NCBI GenBank assembly: GCA_002352055.1 | Contig: DEHS01000053.1 | Location: 1 to 22,192 of the forward strand | Source of the DNA: Legionellaceae bacterium UBA2794 | GTDB taxonomy: Bacteria; Pseudomonadota; Gammaproteobacteria; Legionellales; Legionellaceae | DNA length: 22,192 nt | Reading direction: 5' to 3' | In this document: in pieces, positions 15,784 through 22,192 of the stretch | How positions within the stretch are numbered: position 1 is the stretch's first letter | How the letters are laid out: each line of letters begins with the position of its first letter | The notes under the pieces: model-generated | What the model saw: the letters and a program-made list of their open reading frames with translations, nothing else | The model's database searches: none | What the model was told of the DNA's origin: nothing | Translations under genes and position numbers: made by a program

Positions 15784-16497
15784 ATGAAATTAATCTTACT
15801 TCTACCTGTCGAATATGAAAAAGAGAAGCAATCAATCATTGAACAAATTAAAGCCTGGGAAAGTGCAATTAAAGTTTATGAAGAAAAATATAATAAACAT
15901 TATTTTAATAAAACAGATTTACTCCATGCTTGGCATAAGGCCTTTAAAAGAATAAACGTATTTTTATCGTCAAAGAATAAAATTGATTGTTTTATCATCA
16001 CAGATGATTTAGATGAATTGCAAGGTATAGCATTTGGAGCAAAACGAAACCATGGAAGTACTACCGATTTATTTACTTTATTTGGTGCGAGTAAAATACC
16101 TTCTTATCATATTCACGACATTTTAGCAGCCCCCTGGAATATTTTAAGTAGAGCCTTTAAAAAAACAGATGATGTTCTTAGCGATAGGCATAAAAAAATT
16201 GGTACCTCCTTAATGAAACTAATAATTACCCATGCAATGACTCAAAACGTTGAACATATAGTGGCTGACATCGAGGCTCCATATGATTCAGGACCATTCT
16301 TTAGCAAATGCCTATTTAACCAGATCACTCCAAGTTTCGGGCTGACTTATCAACTTTCTAATAAAGAATTTGCTAAAGTGGTAAATGATTTACCGATTAA
16401 TAAGGAAGATACTTTTATAATAAAATATGCGAATTTTAATATAATTAATGATCACTTTAGTTCCCTTAAGTCATCAGTGAATAACAATAATTCGTGA
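15784..16497 (+). CDS. GNAT-like acetyltransferase domain protein
   Basis: A 237-aa protein. The central part resembles a GNAT fold: a strand with CFIITDDLDELQGIAFGA, then HIHDILAAPWNIL (the beta-4 strand and splayed region), then a motif-A-like acetyl-CoA loop and helix (KKIGTSLMKLIITHAM) and the beta-5 strand HIVADIEAP. The acetyl-CoA signature is a loose form of Q/RxxGxG/A, so the assignment is tentative. The N-terminal 50 residues are helical and charged; the C-terminus is polar, ending in an Asn run. Substrate unknown. The ribosome site is weak. It is followed by the secreted-protein gene about 195 bp away on the same strand. Confidence 0.5.
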   Translation: MKLILLLPVEYEKEKQSIIEQIKAWESAIKVYEEKYNKHYFNKTDLLHAWHKAFKRINVFLSSKNKIDCFIITDDLDELQGIAFGAKRNHGSTTDLFTLFGASKIPSYHIHDILAAPWNILSRAFKKTDDVLSDRHKKIGTSLMKLIITHAMTQNVEHIVADIEAPYDSGPFFSKCLFNQITPSFGLTYQLSNKEFAKVVNDLPINKEDTFIIKYANFNIINDHFSSLKSSVNNNNS

Positions 16498-16692
16498 GCT
16501 GATTTAAAACGACAGAATTAACACCTACAAAATGTGCATGCTTCTTTAAAGATTTTTAAGTTTTTAAAAAGGTTTTTATATAATTTAAAGTGCGGTGTTC
16601 TCATTTTTTGATAGAATGCATCGCTTTATGGATTAAACACATTCCTGTTGGCATTTTTTTTACAAGCCTGTGATTTAATAAAGGATATATTA

Positions 16693-17193
16693 ATGAATTT
16701 CATGCTAGTTTTTATGGTACTTATTTTTTCAACTTTTGCTCAAGCCACAACAATAAAGGATCCAAATTTAATTTCTCTCCATAAAACTCATATCGTTGGG
16801 TTAAACTCTTCCGAATCACGCTACATTAGAGCCGACATAAGCCAAGATATTGATGGTGTTACTCGGATGACAGGCTACCAAGTATCCTGTATCGCTAACA
16901 ATAAGAAACTTTTTGGGTCATTTGCTTGGAAAGATTCAGTAAAACACAGTTATTTTTATCATGTTACTTATTCTATATGTCCTAGTGCTGATGCTGGAAA
17001 TTCAAAGCATAACCTCTGCGACCCTATTATCTCTATTGATATCAATGCAACGGCAAATAAGATAAATCAAGCGGACGTTGATTTACCTCGCTACCAACTA
17101 GACTTATCCCCTTTTACCGGCTCTCATTCATCGTGTACTGATTCGGATACAGTTGATATTTCCTATATTAAGCAGATAAAAGCAACTAGATAA
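16693..17193 (+). CDS. Secreted or periplasmic protein with four cysteines
   Basis: A 166-aa protein with a clear signal peptide: MNFMLVFMVLIFSTFAQA, with likely cleavage after AQA. The mature part has four cysteines (VSCIAN, SICPS, NLCDP, SSCTD), enough for two disulfides, and a beta-rich look. I chose ATG 16693 because AAAGGA lies seven bases upstream and the signal peptide then begins correctly; the open frame reaches back to 16648, but that start would bury the signal. No family is recognised. A strong 13-bp hairpin follows the stop codon. It could be exported by Sec to the periplasm or beyond. Confidence 0.7.
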   Translation: MNFMLVFMVLIFSTFAQATTIKDPNLISLHKTHIVGLNSSESRYIRADISQDIDGVTRMTGYQVSCIANNKKLFGSFAWKDSVKHSYFYHVTYSICPSADAGNSKHNLCDPIISIDINATANKINQADVDLPRYQLDLSPFTGSHSSCTDSDTVDISYIKQIKATR

Positions 17194-17203
17194 ATGCGGC
17201 AAA

Positions 17204-17240
17204 CTCTTTTTATGGCATATATAATGAGCCATAAAAAGAG
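17204..17240 (+). terminator. Perfect 13-bp hairpin, probable terminator
   Basis: CTCTTTTTATGGC and GCCATAAAAAGAG pair perfectly across an 11-base loop, beginning 11 bp after the secreted-protein stop. The stem contains the A and T runs instead of having a long trailing T tract. It separates this gene from the HTH gene at 17307. Confidence 0.6.
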
Positions 17241-17255
17241 AGTAATTATAGCTTC

Positions 17256-17290
17256 GCGACAATACCTCGTCGCAATATAACGATTAATCG
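17256..17290 (+). promoter_or_regulatory. Dyad symmetries upstream of the HTH gene, candidate operator
   Basis: GCGAC (17256-17260) and GTCGC (17269-17273) form a spaced dyad, and CGATTAATCG (17281-17290) is a perfect 10-bp palindrome, both within 50 bp of the start of a repressor-like gene. Autoregulation is an inference. Confidence 0.35.
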
Positions 17291-17306
17291 CATTTTAAGA
17301 GAACTA

Positions 17307-17777
17307 ATGGAACATCAAACCTTTTGCCAAGAATTCGCAAAAAGACTTCATAGCGCAGTCACCCAGCATATTAAAACCACAGAGCCTTTTGTTAAAAATT
17401 CCGAAGCCGTTAAATGGCTTGCGACCACTTGCACCTGCTCTTTACAAATGGCACGTCGTTATTGGGCAGGTACCGCCCTACCCGACTATGCAACGATAAT
17501 ACTTTTGGCAGAGACATCAAACACCACCCCATCGTGGCTTTTATTTGGTTCCGATGCACACGCTTCAAATACGCTGGAAATGAGTAAGGAAGTTCTTTTG
17601 TTTTGTTTTAAACACATCGTGCCGCAAATGGCTCAAAGAGATAGCCTAGAGGCTGAAATATTGCAACTAAGTGATGCGATAGAAGAACTCACCAAATTAA
17701 ATCTGACCTCAGCTCAGATGATGCAATCACTCGCCATTATATTTCGGATTAAAGACCATAAATCCAATAACATGTAA
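17307..17777 (+). CDS. Helix-turn-helix protein, phage-repressor-like
   Basis: A 156-aa protein with an N-terminal HTH region resembling the Bacteriophage CI / XRE-like fold: WLATTCTCSLQMARRYWAGT, then LPDYATIILLAETSNTTPSW and LLFGS, where relatives read WLA...S..TVRRWLNG...P....L..LA..L.V.P.WLL.G. The C-terminal half (residues about 95-150) is helical and could dimerise; there is no S24 peptidase domain. AAGAGA precedes the ATG by about five bases. Dyad sequences just upstream are candidate operators. It is convergent with the coiled-coil gene pair (33 bp between stops). Target genes unknown; it may regulate plasmid functions nearby. Confidence 0.65.
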   Translation: MEHQTFCQEFAKRLHSAVTQHIKTTEPFVKNSEAVKWLATTCTCSLQMARRYWAGTALPDYATIILLAETSNTTPSWLLFGSDAHASNTLEMSKEVLLFCFKHIVPQMAQRDSLEAEILQLSDAIEELTKLNLTSAQMMQSLAIIFRIKDHKSNNM

Positions 17778-17810
17778 TGCAGCACTTCGGTGAGATAATA
17801 CACTTATTTA

Positions 17811-18728
17811 TTATTGAACGCCAAAGCGCTGCTTAAGCTCTTCAATCAATATATCATTCTCATCAAGCTCCTTATCGAGTGCCTTGCTCGCACTATCTGA
17901 AAAAGTCGCCCTATCATTCTCAATGTTAGTACTTAATTGGATAACATGAAGATGTAATTGCTCAAGTACAGTAGAAAAAGTACGCTCGCTCTGCTTTAAA
18001 TTACCAATCACATCGGTTAATTGTTGGGATGAGTGTCCTAATTGATTTATTTTATCAGTCGTAACTATGAGCGCCTCATCATGGGCTACAAGATGCGTTG
18101 CTATTGTTTTGAGTGCATCAGTAGCTTTATGTTCGTGCTCGATTAAAACAACCGCTTTATCCCCCAATCCGTTAAAGCACTTATTCATTTGTTCAAACTG
18201 CTCATGCATCGCAGTCGTTTGCGCGGCAAGCACGTGAGCCTGCGCGGTTAATCCTTTGGTTTGCTCTTGAAGTGCTACCGATGCATTGGAAGTACTGGTC
18301 ACGGCGTTGTCTAATAGGTTTTTACTGGCCTCTAATTGCTTCGTTAACGCGATAGTTTGTTCCGCAAATTTATGGGCATGGTTCCATCGATGCTGCTCCT
18401 GTGCCGCACAGACCAGGTGAATGGTGAGATAGCTTATCGCGGCAATTGCGACACTCAATAACGGGGCGCCTAGCGCCAATCCAACGATAAATCCCATACT
18501 TAAAAAAGCAAAGCCTATAAATCGGCGCGCCCAAGGCTCTTCAACCCAGGCCGAGGTGAGGCTATCAAACGCGCTTTTATCAGCCAGAGCACGCTTCATA
18601 AGCTCCCCACTTTCTGTTTCAGGAAGGGCTCTCTTGGAAGGGAACACTAAAAAGTATAACGTATTTAGTGCATGACGAATGCGGGCAAATAGTGAGTAAT
18701 CTGAGGTATTTTTTTGATGACGACTCAT
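17811..18728 (-). CDS. Membrane-anchored coiled-coil protein A
   Basis: A 305-aa protein: an N-terminal cytosolic segment of about 65 residues, two hydrophobic helices at about 68-110 (FIGFAFLSMGFIVGLALGA, LLSVAIAAISYLTIHLVCAA), then about 190 residues of helical, heptad-like sequence (KQLEASKNLLDNAV, QEQTKGLTAQAHVLAAQTTA, TVLEQLHLHVIQLSTNIEN), which resembles methyl-accepting or kinesin-like coiled coil but has no MCP signalling hairpin. No enzymatic motif. It follows the coiled-coil protein B gene by 22 bp with an AAGGA ribosome site, so they are surely one operon and likely partners at the membrane. Function unknown; roles in conjugation, partition or surface exclusion are only guesses. 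Confidence 0.7.
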   Translation of the reverse strand: MSRHQKNTSDYSLFARIRHALNTLYFLVFPSKRALPETESGELMKRALADKSAFDSLTSAWVEEPWARRFIGFAFLSMGFIVGLALGAPLLSVAIAAISYLTIHLVCAAQEQHRWNHAHKFAEQTIALTKQLEASKNLLDNAVTSTSNASVALQEQTKGLTAQAHVLAAQTTAMHEQFEQMNKCFNGLGDKAVVLIEHEHKATDALKTIATHLVAHDEALIVTTDKINQLGHSSQQLTDVIGNLKQSERTFSTVLEQLHLHVIQLSTNIENDRATFSDSASKALDKELDENDILIEELKQRFGVQ

Positions 18729-18750
18729 AACAAAATCCTTGTAATAAAAT

Positions 18751-19524
18751 TTAAAGTGAAGGGGCTTGCGTGTTCGTATTGCTTGATTTGGTGTCGCCTA
18801 AAGGATGCTGTAGCACCTGTTTAAAAAATCGGTTTTGTTCCGTAAGCCGTTTAACTTGTGGCACTAACTGATTAATCTGCGCATCCTGTTCGTTTATTCT
18901 GACCTTCTGCGTTTCATTTATATCAGATAATGTAATCAAATGCTTATTAAGGGTACTGATGCTCTTTTCTTTTGACATCAATGTTTGGTTTAGTGTGCTC
19001 ACATCTTCTTGTAAATGCACTATGATTTGGTTTTTTTCTTCCAGTTGTGCTTGAAACTCTTGGGCATGCATCTTACTTTCTACTGTATGGTGCACTACAT
19101 GTTCGCCCAATTCATTTATTTGATTTAAGCGTGCCGGTAGGTTCGTATTTGATTGGACAACGTGTTCTTCAACGGATTTAAATAGTTCGGTTTTGCTTTT
19201 TAATTCATGAGTCAGCATGCTCACCGCTTGTGTTGCATGTCCTGTAGCACAAATCACCTCTGTATAGGCGTGAAAGACCTCATGAAGCGTCTCGTCTACT
19301 TCTTTTATGGATTTCTCAACCGTAGTGATTCGATTAATGAGCATCCCCTCTTGCATCTCAAAAAATATCTCTTCCTCAGTAGGTTTAGGTTTATTGCCTG
19401 GAAATAAAAAATAATATGCAGTCGCAACTCCTGTAGCCACTCCTCCTGCGACACCCGAGGCAACGGTTATTATTGAAGTGCTTTTTGCCACCACTTTAGC
19501 AACAAGAAAGGCGGGCAAGGGCAT
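18751..19524 (-). CDS. Membrane-anchored coiled-coil protein B
   Basis: A 257-aa protein with one N-terminal hydrophobic helix (about residues 17-41, IITVASGVAGGVATGVATAY, Gly-rich) followed by PGNKPKPTEEE and a long coiled coil (residues about 55-240; e.g. NRITTVEKSIKEVDETLHEV, QLEEKNQIIVHLQEDVSTLN, QINQLVPQVKRLTEQN). The tail is polar and disordered. The anchor is single and the bulk is probably cytosolic. ATG 19524 has AAAGGA upstream, and an 18-bp perfect-arm palindrome (TTTATCCC/GGGATAAA) lies 20 bp before the start. It is the first gene of a two-gene operon with protein A. No family is recognised. Confidence 0.7.
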   Translation of the reverse strand: MPLPAFLVAKVVAKSTSIITVASGVAGGVATGVATAYYFLFPGNKPKPTEEEIFFEMQEGMLINRITTVEKSIKEVDETLHEVFHAYTEVICATGHATQAVSMLTHELKSKTELFKSVEEHVVQSNTNLPARLNQINELGEHVVHHTVESKMHAQEFQAQLEEKNQIIVHLQEDVSTLNQTLMSKEKSISTLNKHLITLSDINETQKVRINEQDAQINQLVPQVKRLTEQNRFFKQVLQHPLGDTKSSNTNTQAPSL

Positions 19525-19543
19525 TCGTTTATTCCTTTAACAG

Positions 19544-19561
19544 TTTATCCCAAGGGATAAA
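19544..19561 (+). promoter_or_regulatory. Palindrome upstream of the coiled-coil operon
   Basis: TTTATCCC and GGGATAAA separated by two A residues make a perfect 8-bp-arm dyad directly upstream of the operon's ribosome site. It could be a regulator-binding site. The surrounding 19525-19787 is AT-rich with long A-runs and no gene. Confidence 0.4.
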
Positions 19562-19787
19562 GTCTAAAATGACCTAAACATTACCAGTTCGACCAAATTA
19601 AATCAACGATGATTATAATTTTTCTAATGCTCCATGCGAAAAAAAAGGTAGATAAAAGGCTAATGCAATAATTTCTATTTATTCAGATTTCATAATTTCA
19701 TCCAATATATTTTGAAAGTTCACTTAAAAAAAAATCAAGCTTTGAATATACTAAATTCGTATTTCCTAATAATTAATATTCTTAAAA

Positions 19788-21173
19788 TTAAAGAATATAT
19801 TCTCTTTTTTTATTTGGCCAAATATTCTCTTTAAAATATTTTGAAAGTTTTGCTATAGGTGGAGTGAGATCTCCATTCTTTTTTTCTGTTAATTTTAAAC
19901 GTTCTTGTTCACCTAACGTCTCTTCCCATTCGTTAAAAGCTAATTTATATGCTTCTTCTTCTAAAGATTTTCTACGTGCAATCTCTGCTTTTTTAGATTC
20001 TAAAAATTTCAATTGTGCTATTTCAGAAGCTGAACGATACTCAGATTCTATCCAGCCTTGACCTTTTCGTAGAACTCCCATCAAAACATTTAAAGGTTCT
20101 TCGTATTTTTTAAATTTGGGGTTATGTTCTAAACCAAAAGCAAAATGATAAATAGATTCTTGAACTACTGTAGGCTCATTCTTATCAATTATTTGTTTAA
20201 TTTGAGTTTTAGTAAACCCAATATGTGCTAATGGATCATAATTAACATTATCCCATTCTGACGGTATGGATTCATTTCTTTTATTAATGTTATTAGTAGT
20301 AATATTATTATTAATACTACTATTATATACATCCTGACTGATATCTTTTTGATATCTATGAGCTAATATAATATCGCTAGCAAAAATATTGGATTTATTA
20401 TTTTTTTTAATGTTTTCTACAAGCTTCAAAATTTCAATTGTTATACCTAAATTTATATATCCACCTTTTGCGTTTTTACCCGCATGTCTTATAAGTAATT
20501 TTTTATCAATTAATCTTTTCAATGTGGTTTTTGTTGTACCCAAGGTAGTTTGTGCCACTATAGCTAAAGACGCAGTCTGAACAGGGCCTGTTTCTAAGCT
20601 ATCCCGTGCTGCACATATTTCAATAACCATATCAAAAATTAGTTTTTGCTTGCCAGATAATCTTATAATTTCTTGTTCGAGAATAGGTTCTAATGTTTCA
20701 TTTTTTTTATTATTGATAACTTCAATAGTTTCATTATATTGAGCATTTTTATCTGAGTTGTTTAAGTTAACGTGCGCATTAATATCTTCTGTTTTAGATA
20801 TCTTAATGGTATCTAAAATGTTATCTAAATGATTGCTTTTTGTAACCTCATTGTTCCCTATAGTGATATCTTTTGGATATTTAATGGATTCCTGATGAGT
20901 ATCTGTTTCGATACCTGAGTGATATACGTTTGATATCTTTTTGTTATCTAAAGTGATATCTGAATTGTTGCTTTCATCAAGTGATTTTAGATGATCATTT
21001 TCTGTAATATCCAAAATTTCATTTTTATTTATTAATGACTCCTGAGGTGTTGATTCAGAATGAGCATTAATTTTTAAGGACGTGCTATCTCCAGATAGAT
21101 CCCAAGGTCTATAAGTTTTTTTTGTAAACTTTTTTATTCCTCTTTCTTTTATAAGCTCTTTTAGTTCTGGCAT
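19788..21173 (-). CDS. Putative plasmid replication initiator with winged-helix domain and embedded iterons
   Basis: A 461-aa protein. The N-terminus is basic (KERGIKKFTKKTYRPWDLSG). Residues about 35-165 are Asn/Ile/Asp-rich and low in complexity; the DNA coding for residues about 70-126 is an array of 11-12 bp repeats. Residues about 172-250 form a winged helix-turn-helix (LSGKQKLIFDMVIEICAARD, ASLAIVAQTTLGTTKTTLKR then LIDKKLLIRH). The C-terminal part has VVQESIYHFAFGLEHNPK and PLNVLMGVLRKGQGW, then a charged helix. It begins 10 bp after the parA stop, so the two are co-transcribed. Operon position, DNA-binding domain and internal iterons point to a replication initiator; a ParB-like partner is the alternative, but no ParB motifs are seen. 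Identification is inference. Confidence 0.6.
   Translation of the reverse strand: MPELKELIKERGIKKFTKKTYRPWDLSGDSTSLKINAHSESTPQESLINKNEILDITENDHLKSLDESNNSDITLDNKKISNVYHSGIETDTHQESIKYPKDITIGNNEVTKSNHLDNILDTIKISKTEDINAHVNLNNSDKNAQYNETIEVINNKKNETLEPILEQEIIRLSGKQKLIFDMVIEICAARDSLETGPVQTASLAIVAQTTLGTTKTTLKRLIDKKLLIRHAGKNAKGGYINLGITIEILKLVENIKKNNKSNIFASDIILAHRYQKDISQDVYNSSINNNITTNNINKRNESIPSEWDNVNYDPLAHIGFTKTQIKQIIDKNEPTVVQESIYHFAFGLEHNPKFKKYEEPLNVLMGVLRKGQGWIESEYRSASEIAQLKFLESKKAEIARRKSLEEEAYKLAFNEWEETLGEQERLKLTEKKNGDLTPPIAKLSKYFKENIWPNKKREYIL
20339..20360 (+). repeat. Two further iteron-like units inside the Rep-like gene
   Basis: TGATATCTTTT immediately followed by TGATATCTATG, 11 bp each, identical over the first eight bases and matching the best units of the main array about 450 bp away. 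They lie beyond the winged-helix coding region. Confidence 0.65.
20796..20964 (+). repeat. Iteron-like array: about fifteen contiguous 10-12 bp units
   Basis: Head-to-tail units, nearly all starting TG. The best are TGGTATCTAAAA (20807), TGTTATCTAAA (20819), TGATATCTTTT (20931), TGTTATCTAAAG (20942) and TGATATCTGAA (20954). Between them are degenerate units in the same register, such as TGATTGCTTTT (20830), TGGATATTTAA (20874) and TGATATACGTT (20920). Spacing of the TATC core is 11-12 bp, about one helical turn. Since 11 is not a multiple of 3, the repeat is a DNA-level pattern running through all three codon phases of the gene. Likely binding sites for the encoded protein, possibly the origin. 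Confidence 0.75.
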
Positions 21174-21183
21174 TTCATCCTCC

Positions 21184-22192
21184 TTATACTAAGGCAACTT
21201 CATCTTTTGCCGTTTTAGAATAAGATTTGTCATCCTTTGGAATAGACTCCAGAGTTATGTTTAACAACTCTCTAGTTAGGCGGTCAAAATCGTCTCTTAC
21301 TAATGATTTTTTTAAATTACTAAAAGAGCTTCTATTTTCATCGGTGATGTTGGGGATCTCCTGAGCATATTGTACCGTTGTTGATAAAACCTTACCTTCT
21401 AAATCAGGATCTGAAATTAAAGACATTATTGCTTTATCGGACAATATTGTTTTTCCACTAAATTTATTCAAAAAAACTTTATATTCAATTGATTTATCAA
21501 ATCTTTTATTTAATGTATCAACTTCCTGTTTTAATATTTTCAGACCTTTAGCGCTAAATTTATCCGGATTTAGTGGTGCTAAAATAGTATCTGCATATAA
21601 ACTAGCAGCGGTCACTGCTTGACCCATCGTTGGCGGGCAATCAATAAAAATGAAATCGTAATTAATTTCAATTGTGCTAAGAAGATTCTGATATAGTTTT
21701 TCTAAAGGGTATCTTGAATTTACAATTTCATTGTCTAAAATAACGTTTTCTATCCGACTTGGGAGGATATCTAACCCATTACAAACAGTTACGATGCTAT
21801 CAGCTATAGATGCATCACCTTTAAGTAAATCAATAAGAACGGGATATTCTTCTCCATCTATACCATTTGCATCAGTGAGATTCCCTTGTGGATCAGCGTC
21901 AACCATTAATACTCTAGCGCCATAAGCATTTGCACAACTTGCTATGTTATTAATAGTTGTCGTTTTTCCTGTGCCCCCTTTTACAATTTGTACTGCAATT
22001 TTTTTTCTTTTAAAATTAAAATTAAATAATTCTTTGGCTGAATTAAAGGTTAAAAAAGACTTATTTCCCATTTTTTCACAGTTAATATGCTTACTTTTTA
22101 ACTGTTTATGAACTGCCTGCATTGAAATTCCTAAGAATTCAGCTATATCTGATATTGCGCGTTTAGGTTGACGGTTCTGAGAATTATCTTTT
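21184..22192 (-). CDS. parA: ParA partition ATPase, 5' end off the window
   Basis: A ParA/MinD-family ATPase that segregates plasmids by ATP-dependent DNA binding. The deviant Walker A is KGGTGKTT, followed by NNIASCANAYGARVLMVDAD and PQGNL, Walker B FIFIDCPPTMG, and a later LAPLNPDKFSAKGL segment. An internal ATG at 22122 is possible, but the same frame stays open to the window edge and encodes a helix-turn-helix (RAISDIAEFLGISMQAVHKQ), as in large P1-type (type Ia) ParA proteins that repress their own operon. So the true start is probably outside the window. The downstream winged-helix gene starts 10 bp after the stop, in one operon. All ATPase motifs are intact. Confidence 0.92.
   Translation of the reverse strand, partial: KDNSQNRQPKRAISDIAEFLGISMQAVHKQLKSKHINCEKMGNKSFLTFNSAKELFNFNFKRKKIAVQIVKGGTGKTTTINNIASCANAYGARVLMVDADPQGNLTDANGIDGEEYPVLIDLLKGDASIADSIVTVCNGLDILPSRIENVILDNEIVNSRYPLEKLYQNLLSTIEINYDFIFIDCPPTMGQAVTAASLYADTILAPLNPDKFSAKGLKILKQEVDTLNKRFDKSIEYKVFLNKFSGKTILSDKAIMSLISDPDLEGKVLSTTVQYAQEIPNITDENRSSFSNLKKSLVRDDFDRLTRELLNITLESIPKDDKSYSKTAKDEVALV

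Noticed and set aside
20281..20330. TTATTAATGTTATTAG-type simple repeats
   Set aside because: They encode an Asn/Ile/Thr-rich stretch of the Rep-like protein and look like AT-rich low complexity without the TATC-core 11-bp register.

Overview
This is an AT-rich window from a gammaproteobacterial plasmid or plasmid-like integrative element, most likely of Legionella or a close relative. That assignment is an inference. It rests on the AT-rich, intracellular-bacterium-like gene style, an ankyrin-repeat protein resembling type IV effectors, a large HTH-ParA partition gene, and a mosaic of SOS-type, recombinase and small hypothetical genes. No rRNA, tRNA, CRISPR array or core metabolic operon was seen.

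Layout. 1-2190 (minus strand): a partial UmuD-like gene, an SRAP/YedK-type DNA-protein crosslink gene, a DUF2188-like protein, a tiny protein and a glycine-zipper stress-like protein. 2191-7041: a HEPN-domain protein (RNase-like motif), then an unknown gene of about 273 codons split by a complete 2583-bp IS21-family element (4044-6626, 6-bp target duplication). The element's istB carries an amber stop, and the host gene has two further frameshifts at A-runs. 7042-9201 (plus strand): a serine resolvase, a TfoX-N-like protein and a Vat/CatB-type acetyltransferase in tight succession. 9202-11951: a second HEPN-like protein and an LRR/ankyrin-repeat protein. 12083-15471: a small gene split by an in-frame TGA, a tyrosine recombinase, a small membrane protein, a GIY-YIG homing-type nuclease and a 54-aa ORF. 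15784-17777 (plus strand): a GNAT-like protein, a secreted cysteine-containing protein and an HTH repressor-like protein. 17811-19524 (minus strand): two membrane-anchored coiled-coil proteins. 19788-22192 (minus strand): a putative replication initiator and an upstream ParA that runs off the window edge.

How it fits together. The right end is a maintenance module: ParA and the winged-helix protein are 10 bp apart. The most notable signal is inside the winged-helix gene. About fifteen contiguous 10-12 bp DNA repeats (20796-20964; best copies TGATATCTTTT and TGTTATCTAAA) look like an iteron array buried in the coding sequence, so this gene probably encodes the replication initiator and also contains its binding sites or origin. 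The rest is accessory cargo: DNA-damage tolerance genes (UmuD, SRAP), possible resistance (Vat-like acetyltransferase), possible conflict proteins (two HEPN), recombinases and a selfish endonuclease. Several loci are broken (IS insertion, frameshifts, nonsense codons), as expected of a mosaic region under weak selection.
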